Assembly (NCBI GenBank): GCA_016929175.1
Contig: JAFGJI010000306.1
Coordinates: 1 to 13,752 of the forward strand
Direction of reading: 5' to 3'
DNA length: 13,752 nt
From: Thermoplasmatota archaeon
Lineage (GTDB): Archaea > Thermoplasmatota > Penumbrarchaeia > Penumbrarchaeales > Penumbrarchaeaceae
Positions 7,307-13,752 of this stretch are shown here, one piece after another. The notes below the pieces were generated by a model that worked only from the letters and a program-made list of their open reading frames with translations, did not search any database and was not told the DNA's origin. The position numbers and the translations under genes are program-made. Position 1 is the first letter of the stretch, and each line of letters starts with the position of its first letter.

Positions 7307-8001
7307 TCAAGTTCGGGAGGGGGTTGGTTCTTCCTGCCGACTATACGGCCAGAATCCTTTTCCCGGATGTAGACGCGCCTCCTCCCGTCCTCCTCCCTGA
7401 CCAATTCGAGGTTCATTTTTGCCCATATCGCCACAACTATGAGCCCAACGACAATTGCTCCAAGAAAGAAAGGCCAAAGCGGAAACGATCCATCCTCGAC
7501 GACCGGTGATCCGTCATCATCGTCATCTTCTCTGCCATCGTCAAGAATATTCTCTATGCTCACCGACATGACCGCTGTCTCTGTTCCGACGACGGCTCCG
7601 GAAAGGGAATTTGACAAAGTAAGGGTCAGTGTGTAGGAGTTCCTCTCACCGGCCACGGTGTCGGGACCGATGGTCAATAAGACCACGAACGATCGATCGG
7701 TCTGGACCTCCACATTGGTCCAGATGGTCTGCGAGAGCCTTGGGTCCCATCCGCTGTCGGTTATCTCGAGGTTCGCGGTCAGGCCGCCCACTGCATCCAG
7801 TGGGCCCGTGCTCGTCACGGTGAAAAAGCCGTCTATGTCGATCTCGGCGGTCTTGTTCTCTCTGAGCGTCAACGAGGTCTCCGCAGGTACGGATATATCT
7901 GCCTGCACCTCCTGGGGCATCCCTTCAACTCCGGAAAGGATGAGGACAAGTAATAGAGTTGCCAGGCAGAAGAGCTTCACCGGTCCAGAAAAGACGCTCA
8001 T
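7300..8001 (-). CDS. Small membrane-anchored extracytoplasmic protein
   Basis: Function not recognised. The 233-residue product has a signal peptide (hydrophobic at about 9-24, with likely cleavage between 27 and 35) and an extracytoplasmic domain of about 110 residues at 36-150. That domain is rich in alternating Thr/Val/Leu strands, which suggests an Ig-like or NEW3-like beta-sandwich. An acidic Asp-rich linker at 154-170 leads to one membrane helix at about 174-195 (WPFFLGAIVVGLIVVAIWA). A short basic cytoplasmic tail of about 38 residues ends NQPPPELEL. The ATG at 8001 is preceded by AGGGG six nt upstream. It converges on the large surface-protein gene with 33 bp between stop codons and has the same topology, so a shared place in the envelope is a reasonable guess but not shown. 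It lies 104 bp downstream of glmS in the same direction, with its own TATA-like box. Confidence 0.85.
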   Translation of the reverse strand: MSVFSGPVKLFCLATLLLVLILSGVEGMPQEVQADISVPAETSLTLRENKTAEIDIDGFFTVTSTGPLDAVGGLTANLEITDSGWDPRLSQTIWTNVEVQTDRSFVVLLTIGPDTVAGERNSYTLTLTLSNSLSGAVVGTETAVMSVSIENILDDGREDDDDDGSPVVEDGSFPLWPFFLGAIVVGLIVVAIWAKMNLELVREEDGRRRVYIREKDSGRIVGRKNQPPPELEL

Positions 8002-8034
8002 TGGTTCCCCTGTTACCGTATCCCCGATCCCCGG

Positions 8035-8047
8035 AATTAAAATTTTT
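8035..8047 (-). promoter_or_regulatory. TATA-like box upstream of the small surface-protein gene
   Basis: AAAAATTTTAATT on the minus strand lies 34-46 bp upstream of the ATG at 8001, in the 104-bp gap after glmS. Usual spacing would give a leader of about ten nt. This supports transcription separate from glmS. Confidence 0.45.
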
Positions 8048-8105
8048 GGATGCGGCCTTCGAACGATCGACCCTTTTCGGGCCGGGGCCGTGCTGTATCA
8101 GTTCA

Positions 8106-9920
8106 TCATTCGACCGTGACGGATTTTGCCAGGTTGCGCGGTTTGTCTATCGGGCAGCCCCTGTGATCGGCGGTATAATAAGCAAGCAGCTGCAGAAGCA
8201 CCGAGATCGGGATCGGAGAGAAGAGCGGGTCGACCCTGGGATAGTGAAGCACCCTGTCAGTGTATCTCCCGATCTCGACATCCCCGTCGGGCGCGATCGC
8301 CACGACCGGACTTCCGCGGGCAGAACACTCCCCGATGTTCCCGAGCATCTTTTCGTAGGTATGATCGCCCGCGACCAATGCGACGATGGGGGTCTTCTCG
8401 GTCAGAAGAGCAAGTGGGCCGTGTTTGAGCTCTCCTGCGGGATAACCTTCGCTGTGGATGTAGGAGATCTCCTTCATCTTCAGAGCTCCCTCGAGGGCTG
8501 CCGGGTAATTCACATACCTGCCGAGGAAGAAAGCGCTACTGGACCCGGAGAACCATTCCGCCATCTCTCTTATCGGGCCCGTGTTGTTGAGAATTCCCTC
8601 CACCGATCTGATAGTATGCCTCAAGTGCTCCTTGATGGAATTGAGGTCATCCCTCTTGATGTAGCCCATCCTGTATCCAAGATACGACGAGAACAGGTAC
8701 ATCATCATCAGCTGCGATGTGAAGGTCTTCGAGGCCGCAACACCTATCTCCGGACCCGAACGCATATAGAGCGTCAGGTCCGTTTCCCTGGTTATCGTGG
8801 ACCCCACAACGTTCGTGATCGCCACGGTCTTGAGCCCCCGGGACCTGGCCTCCCTCGCGGCCATGATCGTGTCGAGGGTCTCCCCGGATTGGGTGATGAA
8901 TATCATCAACGGGTCGTCGGAGGTAGCATCCGCGAACCTGTATTCCGAGGCCATCGATACGATCGTCGGCAGACCCGTGAACTTCTCGAACAGGTACCTG
9001 CCGACCATTCCGGCGTGGTAGGAGGTCCCGCATGCAACGATCCTGATGATTCTGGCCGTTGCAAGGTCCGCAGGTATACTGTTCTCGTCGGACCGCCATC
9101 CTGTCTGGGACTGGTGGAGAGACCTGGGCTGCTCGAATATCTCCTTGATCATGAAATGCTTGAAACCGCCCTTCTCGGCATCCTCGAGCGACCAATCGAC
9201 CCTGGTCCATTCATGGGCTACGGTCCCGCCGGAGATCTTCTCGATATGGATGCCATCCGCAGCAACCTTCGCTATCTCCCCGTCTTCCATGAAAATGAAC
9301 CTGTTGGTGTACCTCAGGAGCGCCGTGACGTCGGAGGCTATGAACCCCTCGTTCACCCCGGTGCCGAGGACAAGGGGACTCTTCTCCCTGGCGCATACCA
9401 GGATATCGGGATGGTCCCGGTGCAGGACCACGATCGCATAGGACCCCTTCAATCTTTTTACGACCTCCCTCACCGCCTCGAACAGGTTCCCGCCATTGTG
9501 ACGGTACTCCTCGGATATCAGGTGAGGGATGACCTCCGTATCCGTCTGGGATAGGAATTCATGTCCTTTTCTGGCAAGCTCTCTTTTAAGGGCAAGGTGG
9601 TTATCGATTATCCCGTTATGAACAACGGCAACGTTTTGCTCCCCGTCCATATGCGGATGTGCGTTGACCTCGTTCGGGACCCCGTGTGTGGCCCACCTTG
9701 TATGTGAGATGCCTATCCTGGAAGACCCGGTCTTGATCCTTTTCTCCAGAGCTGAGATATATCCAGGGCTCTTGAGGACCCTGAGCCTGCCCTTTCCCCT
9801 GCCGGTTGACAGCGTTGCCAAACCGGATGAATCGTAACCTCTGTATTCCAGTCTTTTAAGTGCTTCTATCAGAACATCGGTCGCTTCCCTGTGGCCCACA
9901 TAGCCGACGATCCCGCACAT
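8106..9920 (-). CDS. glmS: Glutamine--fructose-6-phosphate aminotransferase (isomerizing)
   Basis: First committed step of amino-sugar synthesis: fructose-6-phosphate plus glutamine gives glucosamine-6-phosphate plus glutamate, in the cytosol. The 604 residues match the usual length of about 600. The class II glutaminase domain begins MCGIVGY with the catalytic Cys that becomes residue 1 after Met removal. It also has EYRGYDSSG at 25-33, HTRWATHG at 73-80 and HNGIIDN at 101-107. Two SIS domains follow: CGTSYHA at 297-303 and TQSGETLDT at 343-351 in the first, and EGYPAGELKHGP at 491-502 in the second. The family tail DKPRNLAKSVTVE is intact at 592-604. GAGGTG five nt before the ATG is a strong ribosome site, and it overlaps the TGA of the GlmU-like gene. 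The nine-nt gap shows co-transcription and probable translational coupling. No ribozyme-like leader is present, since the upstream sequence is coding. Confidence 0.97.
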   Translation of the reverse strand: MCGIVGYVGHREATDVLIEALKRLEYRGYDSSGLATLSTGRGKGRLRVLKSPGYISALEKRIKTGSSRIGISHTRWATHGVPNEVNAHPHMDGEQNVAVVHNGIIDNHLALKRELARKGHEFLSQTDTEVIPHLISEEYRHNGGNLFEAVREVVKRLKGSYAIVVLHRDHPDILVCAREKSPLVLGTGVNEGFIASDVTALLRYTNRFIFMEDGEIAKVAADGIHIEKISGGTVAHEWTRVDWSLEDAEKGGFKHFMIKEIFEQPRSLHQSQTGWRSDENSIPADLATARIIRIVACGTSYHAGMVGRYLFEKFTGLPTIVSMASEYRFADATSDDPLMIFITQSGETLDTIMAAREARSRGLKTVAITNVVGSTITRETDLTLYMRSGPEIGVAASKTFTSQLMMMYLFSSYLGYRMGYIKRDDLNSIKEHLRHTIRSVEGILNNTGPIREMAEWFSGSSSAFFLGRYVNYPAALEGALKMKEISYIHSEGYPAGELKHGPLALLTEKTPIVALVAGDHTYEKMLGNIGECSARGSPVVAIAPDGDVEIGRYTDRVLHYPRVDPLFSPIPISVLLQLLAYYTADHRGCPIDKPRNLAKSVTVE

Positions 9921-9929
9921 CGCTGCACC

Positions 9930-11186
9930 TCACACAACGTTCGTCCCATCGGGCAGGTTGTCCCTCAGAGCCTTCATCGGCCCCACCCTGCAGCCGTTCC
10001 CGAGGATCACTCCGGGGAAGAGTGAGACATGATGGGAGATCTCGCAGTCAGAACCAATTATGACACCCAGTGTTTTGGTAGCCGTGTACCTTTCCAACCG
10101 TATGGTATACTCACACTTCTCCGCACCGAGAAAATCCCCCAGTGTCGATCCCTGTGCCGCGATCGACTGGTGTATGGAAGAATGCGACCCGATGGTCACA
10201 TCATCCATCACAATGGAGTCCTTCACGACCGAAAAGGGTCCGACCTTGCAGTTATCCCCTATTGAGACATTGGCACCGATGTAGGCCGATGGTCCCACTT
10301 CGGTATCCTTTCCTATGGATATCGGTCCGACGAGAACTGAATTCGCCCTTATCCGTGCTCCTTCACATATCCTTACAGGGCCCTTCATGACCACCCCTTC
10401 CTCCACCGTTCCCTTGAAGTCCCTGGAGGTCCTCGAGAGTGCGTATTCGTTGAGAGCCAGGAGATCCCACGGGTATACCGCATCCAGCCATCTGTCGGCC
10501 CTTTTTATGCGTATCTTCCTCTTTCGGGCCTCATCGGTGATGCAGGAGGTCAGGGTAAGCCTCTCACCCAGACCTCTCGCTTCGAGACTATCGAATATTT
10601 CTGTGTCCAGCATGTATGTGCCGGTATTTATGAGGGTGGACAGGGATGGGTCCTGATATTCCCACAACGCAAGTGTGAAGGATGAAGGTGTCCCGGAGGA
10701 TATCAGGTCCTCGGTCAGTTTCTGACGCTCCCTTATCTGGACAAGCCTGTCACCCTTAACGTCAAGCGCCCCGTATTTGGATGAGTTGGAGGTCTCCGCG
10801 GCAAGAATTCCCCATTCACCATCCGGGGTTGTGAGGAGGTTCTTCAAAGCCCGGGGATCGACCAGTGAATCCCCTGGTGCAACCAGGAACCTTCCGTCGA
10901 TCCTTCCACTTGCCTGGAAAAGAGCATGGGCCGTTCCGAGCTGGAACTTTTGCTCGACGTACTCGATGCTAAGGTCCAGGTCCTTTCCGTCACCGAACCT
11001 GTTCATAACCTTCTCTTTTTGATAACCGACGACGAGTATGATATCCCGGATATCTACCTCTCTCAATGCTTCAAGGACGTATTCCAGTATGGGACGGTTA
11101 CCGACCGGAAGCATGCCTTTTCCCATGTTGCCGGTGAGTGGACGCAGTCTTCTGCCTTCACCGGCAGCCAGGACAACCGCTTTCAT
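9930..11186 (-). CDS. GlmU-like bifunctional sugar-1-phosphate nucleotidylyltransferase/acetyltransferase
   Basis: Makes an NDP-sugar, most likely UDP-GlcNAc, in the cytosol. The 418-residue product starts MKAVVLAAGEGRRLRPLT, the nucleotide-binding loop of Rossmann-type NTP transferases, with GKGMLPVGNRPILEYVLEAL next. GD at 105-106 is a probable metal site. From about 255 to 400 there are hexapeptide repeats of a left-handed beta-helix (IGKDTEVGPSAYIGANVSIGDN, then IIGSDCEISHHVSLFPGVILGN), with the layout of archaeal two-domain enzymes such as Sulfolobus ST0452. This C-terminal part would carry the acetyl-CoA-dependent amino-sugar acetylation. ATG 11186 is chosen because the family starts with this motif and GAGGT lies six nt upstream; a TTG at 11225 would add 13 unlikely residues. 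It is directly followed by glmS. Glucose-1-phosphate thymidylyltransferase activity is an alternative, but the glmS neighbour favours amino sugars. Confidence 0.9.
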   Translation of the reverse strand: MKAVVLAAGEGRRLRPLTGNMGKGMLPVGNRPILEYVLEALREVDIRDIILVVGYQKEKVMNRFGDGKDLDLSIEYVEQKFQLGTAHALFQASGRIDGRFLVAPGDSLVDPRALKNLLTTPDGEWGILAAETSNSSKYGALDVKGDRLVQIRERQKLTEDLISSGTPSSFTLALWEYQDPSLSTLINTGTYMLDTEIFDSLEARGLGERLTLTSCITDEARKRKIRIKRADRWLDAVYPWDLLALNEYALSRTSRDFKGTVEEGVVMKGPVRICEGARIRANSVLVGPISIGKDTEVGPSAYIGANVSIGDNCKVGPFSVVKDSIVMDDVTIGSHSSIHQSIAAQGSTLGDFLGAEKCEYTIRLERYTATKTLGVIIGSDCEISHHVSLFPGVILGNGCRVGPMKALRDNLPDGTNVV

Positions 11187-11216
11187 GTGAATACCTCGAC
11201 CTGCTACAATTCCATG

Positions 11217-11242
11217 ATTATACAAAGCTTTCTGCTATATGG
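11217..11242 (-). promoter_or_regulatory. Possible internal promoter for the glmU-like/glmS pair
   Basis: In the 80-bp gap after the helical-protein gene, the minus strand holds CCATATAG (11242-11235) and TTTGTATAAT (11226-11217). The first would give a leader of about 25 nt containing the Shine-Dalgarno of the GlmU-like gene. The second is so close that transcription would start at or within that site. Read-through from the upstream genes is equally possible. Confidence 0.3.
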
Positions 11243-11266
11243 AACGGAGGGTCATGATGGGAGATC

Positions 11267-11605
11267 TCAGAGAGTATCGTCGATTATCCTCGTTATCTCC
11301 TTCTCAAGCTCCTTGTGAACATCGTCCTGGAGATCGGCAGGGACCGTTCTCAAGCCCAGATGGACGCTTGACTTGGCTATCTTGATGACGGCGAGTGTCT
11401 GCCTCATCTTCGCTTTGTAGTATTCCTCCAGAGCCTCCTCGAGCTCTGCCTTTATCTCGGGATTCTCTTCCAACGCTTTCTGTATCCTCTCTTTTATTTC
11501 ATCCTTGATCATATCCCTGACAACCTCAAGCAACAGGTCCTCGTCACCGAGAACCTCCTTGACCGATCCTGAGATCATTTTACCCAGATGGACCTCACCG
11601 GACAT
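11267..11605 (-). CDS. Conserved-looking small all-helical protein, function unknown
   Basis: Not recognised. The 112-residue product is soluble, highly charged and predicted almost entirely helical. It has a short N-terminal segment (MSGEVHLGKMISGSVKEVLGDED), long amphipathic helices with Glu/Lys repeats at about 28-65 (DMIKDEIKERIQKALEENPE, then IKAELEEALEEYYKAKM), a less charged helix around 68-80, and a C-terminal helix ending IIDDTL. There are no cysteines, no membrane segment and no DNA-binding motif that I can see. The ATG at 11605 has GGAGGT seven nt upstream, an excellent ribosome site; upstream extension to 11665 would overlap the gatE end and is rejected. It sits 43 nt after gatE and 80 nt before the GlmU-like gene, in the same direction. 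A coiled-coil dimer or an adaptor are guesses only. Confidence 0.85.
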   Translation of the reverse strand: MSGEVHLGKMISGSVKEVLGDEDLLLEVVRDMIKDEIKERIQKALEENPEIKAELEEALEEYYKAKMRQTLAVIKIAKSSVHLGLRTVPADLQDDVHKELEKEITRIIDDTL

Positions 11606-11640
11606 GGGTGATACCTCCGGAGGGAAAGAGCGAAGAGGGG

Positions 11641-11650
11641 ACTTAAAACT
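11641..11650 (-). promoter_or_regulatory. TATA-like box of the small helical-protein gene
   Basis: AGTTTTAAGT on the minus strand overlaps the gatE stop codon and lies 36-45 bp upstream of ATG 11605. Usual spacing gives a leader of about 15 nt that could still hold the GGAGGT site. This would allow expression independent of gatE. Confidence 0.35.
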
Positions 11651-13589
11651 ATTGCATGGCCGCAACTTGAGAGCGGAGGATCTTCAGGACATCGCATCCT
11701 TCATATCGAGGACCAATAGCGTCCATTATCCTTCCCATCAAGGGTTTCTCCCTTCCCTGGCCGAACAACTTGACGAGCTCTTCGGAAACAGCCACCTCGT
11801 TTCTGATAACCTTGGTGGCCTCCTCCTTCGAAATGGGTGCAAGCTTCAGGTCATGGACCGCTGAGGACAGCTTGTCCCCGGTATCCGCAGCCCATTCCAT
11901 TGCCAGAGTTGCACCTTTTCGTGTAAGCTTCCCCTGTCCAACCAGCTTGAGGAGCTCGATAAATTCTTCATCATCGAGCTCCAGGATGTCCGAGCCCGAT
12001 CTCTTTGCGGCCCTCAGGTCCTCCATCAGGAACAATGCCGTAAACCTGGGAGGGGCTCCGGCCTCGACGGCCCGCCTGTAAACGTTCATCCACCTTGAAA
12101 CGACAAGGCGGTGGGCTACTATCTTCGGGACGCCGTTCTTGACCATTTCCTCCTCGTCCTCCCACCACGGTCTCGGCACCTGGGCGTTGACACTTTCCAC
12201 CATTTCACGGGTCACGGTGATCGGAGGTCTGTCGGTATCCGGATACATCCTGTCCGGTCCCGGCAGTATCCTCTCGAAGGTGGTGATGTCCGGTGTGATC
12301 ACCTGCCTTGTTTCGTGTGGGACGCCGTAGAATGCTTCCTTGGACCTGATGTAGACCTCCTTCACCCCGGTGAGGGTGTCCTCCTTTGGCCCCCATACCA
12401 TCACTACCGTATCCTGCTCATCTGCCGAAAGCCTCGATCTGACAGCCTCCATGTCCTCTTCGGTGATACCCCTCATTGGCACGTCATCGGAGGTGATCAG
12501 GTTCGGCATGCGGTCGAGGCATGCTATCACCCTGAGCCTCCCGCCCACCTCGTCGGCAAAGGTCTGGTCACCATGTGTGGGGTGGGAGAATATACCCTTG
12601 AACCCTGGTATGAGAACGGCCTTTATATCGATGTCATTCCCTGCTCCTACGACCCCCTGGTACCATTGATCGAACATCTCGATCCTGCGGCCTTCGAATA
12701 TCTCCGTCACATCCTCGAACTTCATGGTCGAGAAACCGTCCGCATCCATGGTCTCGGGATTGAGCCCGCGCTCCAAAAGCTCATTGTTGATCTTGAGTAG
12801 ATTGTACTGGCGGACGGCTTCCCCTGCCGTGATGGGTGGGATCAGTTCTATCCTGGGGACTCCCTTGATCTCGACCCTTCGTCCACCCTCGATGGAAACG
12901 TTCACGTCCTGCCTTGTTGACCCCGAGCCCCTTCTTACAAGTCCGGTGGACCTCATGACCCACCCCAGGACTTCTGCCATCTCGCCCGCTTCCGCGGGGG
13001 TCTCGGCATTCGGCTCGGTCACCACCTCGATCAGGGGAATGGACAGTCTATCCGTCCGGAATATAATCTCATGTCCGCGATCGCTGATCTCCCTGCAGGC
13101 GTCCTCCTCTATGGAGATCTGTCGTATCTCGATCTCCCTGCCATTCTTCCATGGCACGTGTCCTCCAAGGGATATTATGGCCGTCCTCTGGAAACCGGTC
13201 GGTATCGACCCGTCAAGATACTGTTTCCTGGACACATGGACCTCGTCAACGAGAGAGCATTCCATCGCCCTCGCGATGACCATGGATATCTCCAGGGCCC
13301 TCGGGTCCATCTCGAAAGGGGGAGTGTCATCTATCTCATAGGAACAGGTCGTATCGCGAAAGAACTGATAGGTGACGTTCTTTTTCGTTTTGAACTCCAT
13401 CAGTGCCGTCCCGTCGTAGGTACCCATCTCGGAAAGTGTAGGCCTCATGTGCCTGACTATCTCGTAATGGGGTGGGTCGTTGCGGTATACGGGCGGACAT
13501 CTGCAGAAGAGCTTTCTGTCGCTGAGAAGCTGCTGATGGATCTCAAGTCCGCACTTGAAACCCAGTGCCCTGAAGTCCACATCGTGCAT
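11649..13589 (-). CDS. gatE: Glu-tRNA(Gln) amidotransferase subunit E
   Basis: Partner of GatD in the archaeal enzyme that converts Glu-tRNA(Gln) to Gln-tRNA(Gln): GatE activates the tRNA-bound glutamate with ATP and GatD supplies ammonia. The 646 residues match GatE rather than the shorter GatB. Motifs: GLEIHQQL at 14-21, a Cys pair at 29 and 31 (LFCRCP), YLDGSIPTGFQR at 124-135, ISIEEDACR at 158-166, RLSIPLIEVVTEP at 181-193, RQDVNVSIEGG at 226-236, and LPGPDRMYPDTDRPP at 442-456. The inserted AspRS-like domain lies at about 290-410, and the YqeY-like tRNA-binding tail at about 500-646. ATG 13589 is chosen because it puts the family start (GLEIHQQL) at the usual distance and GGAG lies nine nt upstream; ATG 13610 adds seven residues and would suit a near-leaderless mRNA. 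gatD is not in the window. It implies that the host lacks a direct GlnRS route. Confidence 0.96.
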   Translation of the reverse strand: MHDVDFRALGFKCGLEIHQQLLSDRKLFCRCPPVYRNDPPHYEIVRHMRPTLSEMGTYDGTALMEFKTKKNVTYQFFRDTTCSYEIDDTPPFEMDPRALEISMVIARAMECSLVDEVHVSRKQYLDGSIPTGFQRTAIISLGGHVPWKNGREIEIRQISIEEDACREISDRGHEIIFRTDRLSIPLIEVVTEPNAETPAEAGEMAEVLGWVMRSTGLVRRGSGSTRQDVNVSIEGGRRVEIKGVPRIELIPPITAGEAVRQYNLLKINNELLERGLNPETMDADGFSTMKFEDVTEIFEGRRIEMFDQWYQGVVGAGNDIDIKAVLIPGFKGIFSHPTHGDQTFADEVGGRLRVIACLDRMPNLITSDDVPMRGITEEDMEAVRSRLSADEQDTVVMVWGPKEDTLTGVKEVYIRSKEAFYGVPHETRQVITPDITTFERILPGPDRMYPDTDRPPITVTREMVESVNAQVPRPWWEDEEEMVKNGVPKIVAHRLVVSRWMNVYRRAVEAGAPPRFTALFLMEDLRAAKRSGSDILELDDEEFIELLKLVGQGKLTRKGATLAMEWAADTGDKLSSAVHDLKLAPISKEEATKVIRNEVAVSEELVKLFGQGREKPLMGRIMDAIGPRYEGCDVLKILRSQVAAMQ

Positions 13590-13638
13590 GCTCACAAGCT
13601 CCGCCCCCATCAGGGGATGGACCCCGAAATTCAGGGAG

Positions 13639-13650
13639 CTATATATAATC
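13639..13650. promoter_or_regulatory. TATA box of gatE, possibly shared with a divergent gene
   Basis: The sequence CTATATATAATC contains a symmetric TATATATA core. In the minus direction, usual spacing starts transcription near 13618, just before gatE. In the plus direction it would start near 13671, at the ATG at 13674. The gatE role is well supported; the plus-direction role is tentative. Confidence 0.55.
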
Positions 13651-13673
13651 GTGGTCAGACAGGCGAACCTTAA

Positions 13674-13752
13674 ATGTTAAGATGGGCAGGATACCCATTA
13701 TGCAGCACCATAGAAGGAAGCAGGGATGATCTGCCCGAACAGGTCATGATCC
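13674..13752 (+). CDS. Possible start of a divergent gene (partial)
   Basis: A plus-strand frame begins with ATG at 13674 and stays open to the window edge (26 codons, reading ...STIEGSRDDLPEQVMI). The second half uses codons like those of the neighbours (ATA, AGG, CTG, GTC, ATC). The symmetric TATA box at 13639-13650 would start transcription almost at the ATG. The product is not recognised and the piece is short, so it may be spurious; the true start could be the in-frame ATG at 13746. Confidence 0.35.
   Translation, partial: MLRWAGYPLCSTIEGSRDDLPEQVMI

Noticed and set aside
8050..8105. Short stem GGCCC/GGGTC downstream of glmS
   Set aside because: Five pairs including one G-U and no following T-run; not convincing as a terminator.
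7959..9554. Long plus-strand open frame (531 codons) opposite glmS
   Set aside because: It is antisense to a fully conserved GlmS. Its protein is Arg/Gly/Asp-rich low-quality sequence with no recognisable domain.
12111..12800. Plus-strand open frame (229 codons) opposite gatE
   Set aside because: It is antisense to intact GatE motifs. Its composition is atypical, and it has no promoter or ribosome site.
13669..13681. Inverted repeat CTTAA-ATG-TTAAG upstream of gatE
   Set aside because: Five-base AT-rich arms are expected by chance; there is no second copy.
1..13752. CRISPR array, insertion sequence, tRNA or rRNA genes, defence system
   Set aside because: No regularly spaced direct repeats, transposase motifs, terminal inverted repeats, tRNA-like cloverleaf or rRNA segments were noticed; all large stretches are explained by the listed genes.

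Overview
The window is archaeal, most likely from a euryarchaeote related to Thermoplasmatota. This rests on a group II chaperonin (thermosome) with a GGM-rich tail, the archaea-specific GatE subunit of the Glu-tRNA(Gln) amidotransferase, an archaeal GlmU-like sugar nucleotidylyltransferase, and AT-rich TATA-like boxes placed so that several mRNAs would have very short leaders. The class-level placement is inference; no rRNA, tRNA, mobile element or CRISPR array was found.

Layout: (a) 1-119, about one end of an unidentified gene at most. (b) 120-1843, thermosome on the minus strand, ended by a UUCG-tetraloop hairpin with an oligo-U tract. (c) 1844-2124, a divergent control region with two TATA-like boxes in a 30-bp direct repeat and a perfect 16-bp palindrome. 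(d) 2125-3279, a class I PLP aminotransferase on the plus strand. (e) 3394-7266, a giant surface protein on the plus strand: signal peptide, six Asp-box propeller blades, a series of beta-sandwich domains, one membrane helix and a charged cytoplasmic tail. (f) 7300-8001, a small membrane-anchored surface protein that converges on it. (g) 8106-13589, a minus-strand run: gatE, a 112-residue helical protein, a glmU-like gene and glmS. (h) 13590-13752, the gatE promoter and possibly the start of a divergent gene.

How the genes fit together: GlmS makes glucosamine-6-phosphate from fructose-6-phosphate and glutamine, and the GlmU-like protein can acetylate and uridylylate the downstream sugar phosphates. 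The pair therefore supplies UDP-amino sugars, with the GlmM step encoded elsewhere. The large surface protein has 18 extracellular N-glycosylation sequons, 15 of them outside the propeller, so it is a plausible consumer of such sugars, although no direct link is shown. GatE, with GatD encoded elsewhere, makes Gln-tRNA(Gln). The most novel items are the propeller/beta-sandwich surface protein with its convergent partner, the small helical protein between gatE and the glm genes, and the repeated promoter and repeated start region of the thermosome gene.
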